Below, piece after piece: positions 1 to 8,310 of a stretch of DNA of 21,626 nt. Within the stretch, counting starts at the first letter, position 1, and each line of letters begins with the position of its first letter. Position numbers and translations under genes: made by a program. The stretch comes from Haplomitrium mnioides (taxonomy: Eukaryota > Marchantiophyta > Haplomitriopsida > Calobryales). The notes beneath the pieces are model-generated. The model saw only the letters and a program-made list of their open reading frames with translations, had not been told where the DNA came from and ran no database searches. The DNA is taken from contig JBNGIS010016842.1 in NCBI GenBank assembly GCA_049999725.1, positions 1 through 21,626 of the forward strand. The letters are read 5' to 3'.

Positions 1-328
1 ATCCCGACAATTGGAGATTTACCCTTCTCCGGGTTCTTTTACTCGGAGAGGACAGCGGTTTAGTGACAAAAGAATCTTATTTCTTACAGAAATCTTCACT
101 TTCATAATTCAGGACAATCAAGGATTCATAATTACCTTTCCCAGGCTCCAAATCGGATTGCATTAACCCCGAAAACCAATTCCGAAGCACTACTTCTGGT
201 TCTATCTGAAACTTCCAAAGCACTGCTTTTGACCCTGTTCCGCCAGCCATCCGATGCCGTAGTCAACTCGGAAGCTTGACCATCTCGTCGTTTCCTGTAC
301 TTCCCCGTACGTTGACTTAAATTGCTAC
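1..328. other. Degenerate sequence upstream of the recognisable Gag remnant
   Basis: No frame is open along the whole stretch and no LTR-like sequence matching the 3' LTR at 4226-4673 is seen. It is probably eroded Gag or a linker, because the Gag frame continues upstream of 329 with interruptions at about 173, 230 and 254. Nothing else is recognised. Confidence 0.35.
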
Positions 329-790
329 ATGACACCTTTGCTGACGTCACATCTGACTTTTCCCGCTACACGACAACCGTACACTTCGGAACTCCGCCGT
401 CCAACGCCGTTTTCTTCCTCTCAACTAGAAGAAGCAATGAGTATGGCAGAAAGATATGACTCGTTGCTAGCAACTAACAAGGCTAGGCCACGTCCACGTC
501 CACAACAAGCTTTACCAAATGTTCGTGTGCCAGCAAATAAGGTTGTACCTTTGGAGATTGATGCGGCACAGAGAGTGGCACTCACTAATGGAGAATGTGA
601 GCATCTTCGCCAAAGTAGAGGATGTTTTCATTGTCGATAGCTTGGTCATATGATTGCATATTGCCCATGTCGCCAAGGTCGACAATGTGCTCTTGTTCAA
701 GTGGCAAATGCTGAAGAAGAAAATCAAGGAAACGACCAACCTCAGTAAAGATAGTCGAGCGGTTTACTGAGAGCTTAATTAGTTCCAATC
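329..790 (+). pseudogene. Gag C-terminal remnant with zinc knuckle (chromovirus)
   Basis: Gag packages the element RNA into cytoplasmic particles; its zinc knuckle binds nucleic acid. The frame encodes a basic, proline-rich linker (an RPRPRPQQ stretch), then a PLEIDAAQR segment that is common just before the knuckle of plant gypsy Gag, then CFHC and, after an in-frame TAG at 638-640, LGH and MIAYC. Read through that stop the spacing is C-x2-C-x4-H-x4-C, the CCHC knuckle. The stop fits a CAG to TAG transition. The frame ends at a TAA about 107 bases further on, and the remaining bases to the protease are eroded. The N-terminal capsid part is missing or unrecognisable. No reliable start codon can be named; 329 is only where the open stretch begins. 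Confidence 0.75.
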
Positions 791-792
791 GA

Positions 793-1218
793 GTGAAAAG
801 CTCGACAAGAATTAGAAGTACCTTGTTTCATCTAGATGGTATGGTTGATGAGCATTCTTGTAGAATGTTGGTAGATTATGGAAGTTCTGAAAATTTCATA
901 TCACTACATTTTGCAAAGAAAATCAAAGCTACGACTTCGCCGATCATTGGAAGTTTTGTGACTATGGCCGATGGCCAAAAACATGAGGTATTCCATTCTC
1001 ACAAGCCATTTCTTCTAAAGATTGGCAAAGATTATGAGGAATCTATGGATTTTGTTATTGCACCCGTAGAGTATGACATTATTTTGGGCTTGCCTTGGCT
1101 TGAAGATCGGTCTACTCAAGTTGATTGGGCAAAATGGCAAATTCAAGTTACTTTACAAGGAAAGCAATTTCTTTTAGGTCATTTGGCACTGTTGGTGAAG
1201 AAGCTCAAATCAGTTTAA
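793..1218 (+). pseudogene. Retropepsin-like aspartic protease domain (chromovirus)
   Basis: The domain processes the Gag-Pol polyprotein in intact elements. The open stretch covers a retropepsin-like fold: a strand leading to MLVDYGSSENFI (residues 25-36), an ISLHFAKK helix typical of plant gypsy protease, a flap region MADGQ, and ILGLPWLEDRSTQVDW near the C-terminus, the usual closing motif before RT. The catalytic triad of this family is D-S/T-G, but here it reads D-Y-G (codons 874-882), so the enzyme would be impaired or dead. The open stretch begins at a GTG and is part of a polyprotein rather than a gene of its own. It ends at TAA 1216-1218; RT continues in the same frame at 1228. Confidence 0.85.
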
Positions 1219-1227
1219 CATAATGAT

Positions 1228-2739
1228 TTGATGGAGAAAGAGTTGCCCGTCTTTGATGTATGGATCAAGCCTATTGTGGACTTAAATAAGGAGGGAGGGA
1301 AATCTATACCAACCTCAATGATTGATGATATCTTGAAGGAGTTTTCAGATGTGTTTCCAAATGATTTACCAAAGAGGTTACCAGATGATCGTGGAATGCC
1401 CTTTCCGATAGAGTTGATACCATGAAGCATTCCGTATAATCGACCTATATACAGGTTATTGCCACAAGAGTTGGAAGAGCTTCGCAAGACTTTGGCGGAT
1501 CTTCTTGAAAAGGATTTCATTTAGCATAGTACTTCACCTTGGGGGGCACCCGTATTCTTTGTACCAAAGAAAGATTGTGGATTTTGTCTTTGTACTGATT
1601 ATCGTGGTTTGAACAAGCAAACAGTCAAGAATGCTTATCCTTTACCGCGTATTGATGATTTGTTGGATCAATTGAGTGGTGCGCGGTTCTTTTCGAAGCT
1701 TGATCTTCGAAGTGGTTATTGGCAAATTCCTATCAAGCCAAGCGATGTGCCAAAGACAGCTTTTTGTACAAGGTATGGATATTTTGAGTGGAAGGTCCTT
1801 ACATTTGGTCTCACTAATGCTCCGACTATATTCATGGATCAAATGCATCAAATTTTTGATGGGTTATTGGATACGTCAGTTTTGGTATTCTGGGATGACA
1901 TTCTTATTTTTAGCAAAACTGAAGATGAGCATCGCAATCATTTGAAAGAAGTTTTGCAAAGATTGCGCAATTGGAAGTTTTATTATAAGCGATCCAAGTG
2001 CAAATTTTGGAAGCAAGAGGTTACTTACTTGGGGCACAAGGTGTCGGCGGATGGTATAAAGATGGAAGAAGAGAAAATCAAGGCTATTATTGAGTGGCCA
2101 ACACCAAAGAAGGCAAAGGACATTAGAGCCTTCAATGGATTGGCAAGCTTCTATCGACGATTCATCCATTGTTATGCACATATTGCTACACCACTTACTG
2201 ATCTGCTAGGCAAGGAGGTCAAGTTTCAATGGACCGCCAAAGAGCAAGCGGCATTTCAACAGCTCAAGGATGTAGTCTCTTCTTGTCATATTCTACAGCC
2301 CTATGATCCAAAGGCACATTGTATAGTTGATTTTGATGCTTCTTATTTTGCTATTGGAGCAGTTTTGCAGCAAGAGTTTGAGGATGGGCTTCATCCAATT
2401 GCCTTCATGTCACGCCGGTTGAATGCGACGGAAAGAAACTATTCTACAAGGGATCGAAAGCAATTGGCAATGGTTTATGCTACAAAAGTATGGAGGCATT
2501 ATCTTTTGGGAAGACCTGTAGTTATGCGCACACATCACAAACCATTGTTACAACCAATCCATTTGGAAAATATGACAAGTCCCCATCACCGATGGGAAGA
2601 TCAATTGCAACTCTTTGATATCAAGCTAGAGTACAAGCCAAGAAGGTTCCACACCATTCTTAATGCACTGTCACGAAGGCCAAACCATCAAGTAAATACA
2701 ATAGAGGTGAGCAACATTAGCATCTTACATTTAGATTAG
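1228..2739 (+). pseudogene. Reverse transcriptase and RNase H (chromovirus pol)
   Basis: This part copies element RNA into DNA. From 1228 the frame gives the connector to RT (PFPIELIP), a TGA at 1423-1425, a TAG at 1522-1524, then SPWGAPVFFVPKK and an uninterrupted 376-codon stretch from 1609. RT motifs include FSKLDLRSGYWQI (residues 28-40 of that stretch), FGLTNAP (66-72) and the catalytic box VFWDDIL (93-99, nucleotides 1885-1905), where Trp stands before the DD pair in place of the usual Ile or Val. RNase H follows: the first acidic residue is kept (DASYFAIG, D243), but the expected Glu is Lys at 284 (2458-2460), the Asp of the RTDHKPL motif is His at 309 (2533-2535), and the Asp of ADALSRR is Asn at 352 (2662-2664). 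RT is relatively well kept; RNase H is catalytically dead. Confidence 0.93.
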
Positions 2740-4214
2740 GCAACTAGTGGGAGTTATCGTCAAAAACTACAAGAAGATGCTTTCTTTAGTTTGGTTTGAG
2801 CACGATTGGCCGTCAAGGATAGTAAGTATCATTCTTTCTCCATTCGAGATGGTATTATCTATCAAGGCCATCAAATATATATTCCACAAGATGATACACT
2901 TCGAATGGCTTGTTTACAAGAAGCGCATGACATTCCTATCTCTGGGCATCTTGGAGTAGATAAAACTACAGAGTTGCTGCAATGCACTTGGTGGTGGCCT
3001 AACTTGGCTCGAGATGTTCGTGGTTTTGTTCGTTCGTGTGAAAGTTGTCAACAAAACAAAGCTTTGAATCAAAAACCAGTGGGACTTCTTCAACCATTAC
3101 CAATTCCTACTGCTCGTTGGGAACATGTAAGTTGGATCTTATCACTTCACTTCCAACTACGCCTCATGGGTTTACTGCTATTGTGGTGTTTGTAGACAAG
3201 CTGAGCAAGCAGATTCATTTAGCGCCAACGATGGATATAGTCGATGCTCCACAACTAGCAAAAATTTACTTTGATATTGTTTTTTGCCATCACGGAATGC
3301 CCAAGGTGTTAATATCTGATCGGGATCTCCGTTTCACTGGAAAGTTTTGGAGAGAGTTATTCAAACTTCTAGGAACCAAACTTTATGTGTCTACTACTTA
3401 TCATCTGCAAACAAATGGGCAAACAAAGCGTGCTAATCGCACTATGGAGGACATGCTTTGCGCGTTCATCAATGTTCATCACACCGATTGGGATAGTTTT
3501 TTACCGATTGTGGAGTTTGCTTACAACACCTCCAAACAAGCAAGTATTGGGTTTTCTCCTTTCTTTCTTAATTCGGGTCAGCATCCTCTTGTTCTCGATG
3601 GTTTGCTTTCTCCTACTTCTTCTAATGTTCCAAGTATTTCTACTTTTTTTTCTTGTTTATCTTCTTCCTTGCAAGATGCTCGCAACCATCTTACTGTTGC
3701 TCAAAATCGACAAAAACAATATGCTGATAGCCGTCGTCATGATTGCTCTTATGTTTTAAGTGACCAAGTTATGTTATCCACTCATGATCTTCCATTGTCT
3801 TTAGATACTCAACTTCGTAAGTTATCTCCTGATTGGATTGGTCCTTTCTATATTTCTCAGATTATTTCTCTTGTTGCTTATAAACTTTATCTTCCTCTTC
3901 ATATGAAGATTCATCCTGTGTTCCATGTGTCTAAACTTAAGCCTTTTGTTCCTAGTCCATCTTCTTTTCCAAATCGTGTTCAACTTCCTCCTCCGGCCAT
4001 TGTTCTTGATGATCATGAAGAATTTGAAGTAGACCGCATTTTGACGAAAAGAGTTATCAAGCGTGGGCGACATCCAAAAGTTCAATACTAGGTTTTGTGG
4101 AAAGGCTATCCACTTCATGATGCTACTTGGGAACCTTCTTCAAATCTTGAGAATGCTTAAAAAGCTATTAAAATTTTTGAAAGTTGCGGCAATGACGAGG
4201 ACGACATCGACTAG
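2740..4214 (+). pseudogene. Integrase and C-terminal chromodomain (chromovirus pol)
   Basis: Integrase inserts element DNA into the host genome; the chromodomain is thought to steer it to particular chromatin. After stops near 2737 and 2797, the HHCC zinc-binding part is clear (EAHD, GHLG, then SCESC at about 3037-3051). Near 3130 the frame shifts by one base. The core follows: Asp in KLDLITSLP, Asp in ISDRDLRF (codon 3318-3320), and exactly 35 residues later Lys (3426-3428) where the DD35E Glu belongs. The GPF region and HPVFHVSKLKP lead into the chromodomain (about 4018-4214) with EVDRIL, a TAG at 4089-4091, VLWKGY and ATWEP. A TAA at 4158-4160 and the closing TAG at 4212-4214 follow. The stop overlaps the start of the polypurine tract, the usual tight layout. 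Confidence 0.92.
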
Positions 4215-4225
4215 ATGGAGGGGAT
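4214..4225 (+). other. Polypurine tract of the chromovirus
   Basis: A purine-rich run (GATGGAGGGGA) lies between the end of the chromodomain frame and the TG that starts the 3' LTR. This is the expected place and composition of the plus-strand primer. Confidence 0.65.
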
Positions 4226-4295
4226 TGTGTAATAGTACAAGCATAAGGTTGTGCTATTTATAAGAAAATAGAGAGGATTGAAGGAAGTGGTAGTG

Positions 4296-4426
4296 AGTCA
4301 CTTTTAAGTTAAGATTGGATTACTTGCTTTTGAAGTCACTTTTGGTGGAGAGTCACTTTTAGGTTACTTGCATTCAAAGTCACTTTTGGTAGTGAGTCAT
4401 CTTTAGGGCTGAAATGAGAAGTGACT
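4296..4426 (+). repeat. Repeated AGTCACTTTT boxes with a 44-bp duplication in U3
   Basis: AGTCACTTTT occurs at 4296, 4334, 4351 and 4378, with a variant (AGTCATCTTT) at 4395 and an inverted copy (AAGTGACT) at 4419. The pairs 4334/4351 and 4378/4395 form a 44-bp tandem duplication (about 4327-4414). It ends about 50 bp upstream of the TATA box, a layout typical of retrotransposon enhancer repeats. Enhancer function is inferred. Confidence 0.7.
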
Positions 4427-4464
4427 TGTAAGTGAAGAAAGAGGGATGACAATCTCTTCTCTTG

Positions 4465-4473
4465 TATAAATAG
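4465..4473 (+). promoter_or_regulatory. TATA box of the chromovirus LTR
   Basis: TATAAATAG lies inside the LTR, downstream of the U3 repeats, and matches the plant TATA consensus. Transcription would start about 30 bp further on, near 4495-4505. Confidence 0.7.
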
Positions 4474-4673
4474 AAGGGCTTCTTTGCCCCACTCGTCATT
4501 CTGGAGTTCCTCTCGAATCATTTGGGTTCTTTGGTTGCTTGGCTTTGTCTTATATTCTTGGCTTTAGTTTGCTTATTGGTTTTGAGTTGTGTAACTCTTT
4601 TAGAGTTGTCTTGAATTATTACTTTCTTGGAATTTGGTCTTTGAGTTCTCTTTGAGTTCTTTTACAATCACCA

Positions 4674-5560
4674 CCTGGACTGTACACTACCAAAATATGC
4701 TCATATCATGTTTCCTCGAAATTGGTCTCCACAGCTCTCACATGGCACAACCGCATAAGGCATCAAGGCCGAGACATGTTCCATCATATCAAAAATGATA
4801 GCAAAGGCATACCACAAAACATGCACCCACTACCATTGGATAACCTATGCTTATCATGCGCACAATGCAAACTAAGAATTGCACATTCTCACGATAAAAC
4901 AACAATCACAATTCCTCGATTCTTTGAGAGAATCCACACTATGTCTGTGGACCTATCCACCCACCTTCGAGACCATTCTGATACTTCCTCATCATCATAG
5001 ATGCATCATCCAAATGGTTAGAAGTATCTCTTCGCACAACCAAAAACATGGTCTTCTCAAAGCTGATGTCCCAAATCTTGAAACTTTCAGCACAGTTCCC
5101 TGATTACCTAGTCAGAAATCTGAGAGTGGACAACATTAGAGAATTCTCTTCACAAACTTTTGACAATTTTTGCACATCTACTGGCACAGATATACAATAT
5201 ACCATTCCACATGTACACTTTCAAAATAGCATTGCAAAATTTGCTATTAAGAAAATACAACTCATAGCAAGACCATTACTTCTAAATTCAAACCTCCCCA
5301 CCACTGCCTGGGGACATGCAGTAATGCACGCAACATCTCTATTGCGTTACAGACCATATGCATTCAATCAGAATTCCCCACACCATCTTGCAGTGGGAAT
5401 CCCAGCAGATATATCACATCTATGCACATTTGGCTGCCTCGTACTTATCCCAATCTTAGCACCACATCATACAATTATGGTACAACAACTTCAAAAGGCA
5501 TATATATCGGTTTTGAATCTCCTTCTATCATCTGATATCTTGAACCATCAACCTATGATG
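4674..5560 (+). pseudogene. Pre-integrase and integrase core (Ty1/copia)
   Basis: From about 4677 the frame reads PPGLYTTK, then TWHNRIRHQGRDMFHHI, the GAG-pre-integrase motif (usually W-H-x-R-x-G-H). LCLSCAQCK supplies the zinc-binding cysteines. The first catalytic Asp region is blurred by a frameshift near 4950; CGPIHPPSRPF then reads in the new frame with a TGA inside. The core continues with IDASSKW, AQFPDY and LRVDNIREFSSQ (Asp at codon 5129-5131). Exactly 35 residues on, Lys (5237-5239) replaces the catalytic Glu. LIARPLL, WGHAVMHA and ISHLCTFGC follow, all typical of plant copia integrase. The frame shifts again near 5505. The enzyme is dead. Confidence 0.9.
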
Positions 5561-6494
5561 TGTTTAAGTCTCGATTCGCAGGCTTCCAATTCTTTGAAGA
5601 ATCGTGTCCACATCTTACACAAGAGGACAAAGCTGTACAACCCAAACATGAGGACAACTTAATATGGCACCAGCACTTGCCATTAGACTTCAACCAACAA
5701 AATGGACAATCCGATGCCGAAGTCAGACAACTTCTCTATTTACAACAAACATTAATCAAAATGCCTGATGCATTTAACAATGCAGCCAACATCACCAAAT
5801 CACATATTGAAGCTGCCAATGCACTAGCACAACTTCAAAAAGTCAATGCACCTACCACTGAAATACAACCTAGAGCAAAGCATGGTAGACCTAAAGGCTC
5901 AAAGAATAAGCCAACATCACCAACATCATTACACGTTGTAACAAACAACGATGAAATAGCATTTGACTATTCCCATACTAGTCAAATATGGGACAGAACC
6001 TAGACCACTATAGATGATTTATTTGCATTCTCTATATGACAATCTATAGACAATGATAAACCTGATCATTTATCTATACAAGAAGCAAAATCAAGGACTT
6101 ATTGGCCTCAATGGGAGAAAGTAATAAATTTGGAACTTGACTCTCTCATACAACGACAAGTATTTGGATTTGTTATGCTAGCACTTTCTAATATGCATCT
6201 GATAGATTGCAGATTTATTTTTGTCCGCAAATATAATGTGAAAGGTGATGTCACACGATATAAGGCAAGATTAGTAGCCAAATGATGCACTCAGATCCCT
6301 AGACGTGATTATGACCTCACATACTCACATGTCATGGATACTATAGCTTACAGATACATGACATCATTTGCTATTCAATGCCATCTTACTATGCACATCA
6401 TGGACGTCATCACTGCCTACTTATATGGCACTCTCGACACCCATATTTTTATGCAAGCACCTCTCAAACTCATATCAAGAATGGCATTTCACAT
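5502..6494 (+). pseudogene. Integrase tail, linker and N-terminal half of RT (Ty1/copia)
   Basis: In the frame of 5560 the sequence reads the end of integrase (YLEPSTYDVFKSRFAGFQFFEE), with a TGA upstream, then a hydrophilic linker containing HGRPKGSKNKP. That motif resembles an AT-hook and is common in plant copia linkers. After stops at 6001-6003 and about 6037 comes RT: the KARLVAK motif (6262-6282), a TGA, YDLTYSHVMDTIAYRYMTS and MHIMDVITAYLYGTLDTHIFMQAP (to about 6459). The last motif carries the first catalytic Asp region of copia RT (MDVITAYLYG). In related elements the LYGLKQ motif follows within a few tens of residues; here it is pushed about 250 codons away by the repeat block. The frame itself continues into the repeats. 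Confidence 0.88.
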
Positions 6495-6522
6495 ATAAGG
6501 GGAGAAAAGCCATAGTGCATAT

Positions 6523-6787
6523 GGATCTTTAGTCCTAAGCGGCCCACATACTGAGATTGGACCTTTTATCTCTCAAGGCTTTAATTATGAGGTTAGACCT
6601 TTTGTCCCTCATGATATGCACTACAAAAATGGACCTTTACTCTACAAAGGCACAATGATTTAGAATGGACCTTCTGTCCACAAAGATCTCAATCTGGAAA
6701 AAGGACATTTTGTCCTCAATAGGCAACAAACGAATGGACTTGTTGTCCAGAAAAGACCCCTACCGATCAAAAAAGGACCTTTAGTCG
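6523..6787 (+). repeat. Eight cores at 36-bp spacing (GGACCTTTTGTCC-like)
   Basis: Cores of 13 bp start at 6523, 6559, 6595, 6631, 6667, 6703, 6736 and 6775, so spacing is exactly 36 bp five times, then 33 and 39. The core is GGAC-N5-GTCC, an imperfect palindrome; the 23-bp spacers are not alike. In the upstream RT frame each core reads G-P-F/L-V, giving a 12-residue repeat with one stop near 6664. Confidence 0.88.
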
Positions 6788-6842
6788 TCATGTCGAAAAG
6801 ACAATGCCAAATGATGGAAAGCAAGTTGCATAATGATTCAAA

Positions 6843-7130
6843 TGACCTTTAGTCCAGCCAACACATTTGCTAAGCAAGTGACATTTCAAAGGACCTTTAG
6901 TCCAGCCAGCGCATTCGCTGAGCAAGCAGTATTTCAAAGGACCTTTAGTCCATGCAGCATATTTGTTGAGCAAGTAGCATTTCAAAGGACCTTTAGTCCA
7001 GCCAGAGCATTTGCTAAGCACACAACGCTACAGAGGACTTTTTGTCCCAAATACATACAAGCTGCATGAGCAACAATAGAGTGGACCTTTTGTCCCCCAT
7101 CATCAAACTATACCACATGAAAATGTGAAG
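6843..7130 (+). repeat. Six cores at exact 48-bp spacing
   Basis: Cores start at 6843, 6891, 6939, 6987, 7035 and 7083. The first four units are alike along their whole length (CAGCC, CATTTGCTAAGCAAG and ATTTCAAA segments recur); the last two share only the core. In the downstream RT frame the unit reads K-G-P-L-V-Q-P-x-H-x-L-S, 16 residues, broken by stops at 6843, 6879, 6975 and 7077. A second + frame (6833-7069) and one - frame are also open across the block, so openness alone does not show which strand or frame was coding. Confidence 0.9.
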
Positions 7131-7186
7131 TTGGCAAAGCATTCTATTAATGCATGTAGATCACCAATCGACCAATCAAGCACACA

Positions 7187-8310
7187 AATGGCAATTCAAA
7201 TCCTGAGATCAATATATGGGCTCAAACAGAGTGGCAAAAATTGGTACCAAAGAATCAAATCAAAGATGATAGCATTGAATTTTACAAATGATGACATTGC
7301 TCCATGCATGTTCATAAAACATCAAGGCTCTGAATACGTCGTAGTTGCACTTTATATAGACGACATAAATATTTTTGGCACAGAAACTCTAGCTGCCAGC
7401 ACAATTGCCAAACTAAAAGACATATTTGAAATGTGAGACATTGGAGAACTTGATCTCTATCTCGGCATCTAGTTTGAGCATCTGCTTGATAGGATTCTGA
7501 TCCACTAGTCCATATATATAGCCAAGATTCTCAAACAACTCAATATGGACAATGCTCATCTGACGAGCACTCTCATGGAAATGAGATCTTAAGACCCAAC
7601 CAAGGATATGTTTGGAAAGTGAAAGGACCATGAACAAACCTTGGGATCAGAAAACCCATGTCTTTCGGTAATATGAGCCCTCATGTACCTTGCGAATCAG
7701 AATAGACATGATATATCTTTTGCAATGAATATGCTTGCAAGGCACAACTCCCAGCCCACCATTTGCCATTGGAATGGACTCAAACGCGTTTTTAGATACC
7801 TGAAAGGTACAAAAGACATGGGACTCTTCTTCCCTAGAAATGCAATGAATGATATTGTTGGTTATGCCGATGCTTGATATTTATTTGATCTTGATGACGC
7901 AAAGTCTCAAATAAGATACGTCTTCCTTAAAGGAAGCACTGCTATCTCATGGAAAGCACCAAATAGACCATTACAACTACCTCGACTAACCATGCAAAAA
8001 TCATAACACTCTTTGAGGCTAGTAAGGAATGTATATGGCTCTGACAACTCATTGATCACATCAACATCAATACTGGCCAACCTCTACTTCAGTCCCCTAC
8101 AATAATATATGAGGACTATTGACCGTGCGTCGGCCAAATTGCTCAAGGTTTTATCAAGGGCGACATGATTAAGCATATTGCCCCTAAATTCTTTTACACC
8201 CATGAGCAACACGATGACAAAATAAATGTCCAATGGATAGCAAGTAAAAATAATAGAGCAAATATCTTCACCAAACCACTTCCACATGCTTTGCACATTG
8301 CACACACTTA
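7187..8310 (+). pseudogene. C-terminal half of RT and RNase H (Ty1/copia)
   Basis: The frame (codons at positions 0 mod 3) resumes RT with RSIYGLKQSGKNWYQR and keeps the catalytic YIDD box (7353-7364, VVVALYIDDINIFG). Stops then come quickly, but the order of motifs is intact: DIGELDLYLGI, a thumb region, ALMYLANQNRHDISFAMNMLARH, HWNGLKRVFRYLKGTKDMGLFF, GYADA (start of RNase H, about 7861-7875), GSTAISWKAP, IIYEDY, KHIAPKFFYTHE and ASKNNRANIFTKPLPHALH at about 8233-8290. This C-terminal signature (NIFTKPL) ends plant copia pol. Several TAG and TAA codons fit decay. There is no active product. Confidence 0.9.

Larger units (their letters stand above)
1..4673 (+). mobile_element. Ty3/gypsy chromovirus, decayed, 5' end outside window
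   Basis: Domain order on the + strand is Gag zinc knuckle, aspartic protease, reverse transcriptase, RNase H, integrase, chromodomain, polypurine tract and 3' LTR. That order with a C-terminal chromodomain defines the plant chromoviruses. Protease to RNase H share one frame (codons at positions 1 mod 3); Gag lies in another, and the integrase shifts frame near 3130. There are at least eight in-frame stops or frameshifts, and catalytic residues are lost in several enzymes, so the copy cannot act on its own. The 5' LTR and most of Gag are not visible. The clade (Reina, Galadriel, Tekay or CRM) cannot be fixed by eye; the short LTR of about 450 bp would suit Reina or Galadriel. Confidence 0.93.
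4226..4673 (+). repeat. 3' LTR of the chromovirus
   Basis: It begins with TGTGTAATAG just after the polypurine tract (TGTAATAG at 4228 is an alternative start) and ends at a CA near 4670-4673, where the copia reading frame begins. It contains a direct repeat block and a TATA box, as expected of U3, then a T-rich stretch suited to R and U5. The 5' partner is outside the window, so the edges are judged from context only. Confidence 0.7.
6480..7201 (+). repeat. Repeat-rich insert inside copia RT, flanked by 15-bp direct repeats
   Basis: AATGGCATTTCACAT (6480-6494) and AATGGCAATTCAAAT (7187-7201) match at 13 of 15 bases and flank a 692-bp segment that has no counterpart in copia RT. Both copies sit in the same codon phase relative to RT. 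The distance between them is 707 bp, one base short of a multiple of three, in agreement with the single frameshift seen inside the block. The insert begins with TAAGGGGAGAAAA, which looks like a polypurine tract, then holds two tandem arrays. No terminal inverted repeats, poly-A tail or transposase remnant are seen. It is either an insertion with target-site duplication or an expansion within the RT gene. Confidence 0.7.

Noticed and set aside
1-328. 5' LTR of the chromovirus
   Set aside because: No resemblance to the 3' LTR at 4226-4673 and no primer-binding site found.
6788-7021. 77-codon frame on the - strand with W-T-K-G-P-L-K repeats
   Set aside because: It is the complement of the 48-bp array inside a + strand RT gene; open by period length. 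Kept only as a caution against reading coding strand from openness.
6523-7095. CRISPR-like array (short repeats, regular spacers)
   Set aside because: The core is only 13 bp and variable, the period changes, and the block lies inside a plant-type copia pol gene; CRISPR arrays do not occur there.
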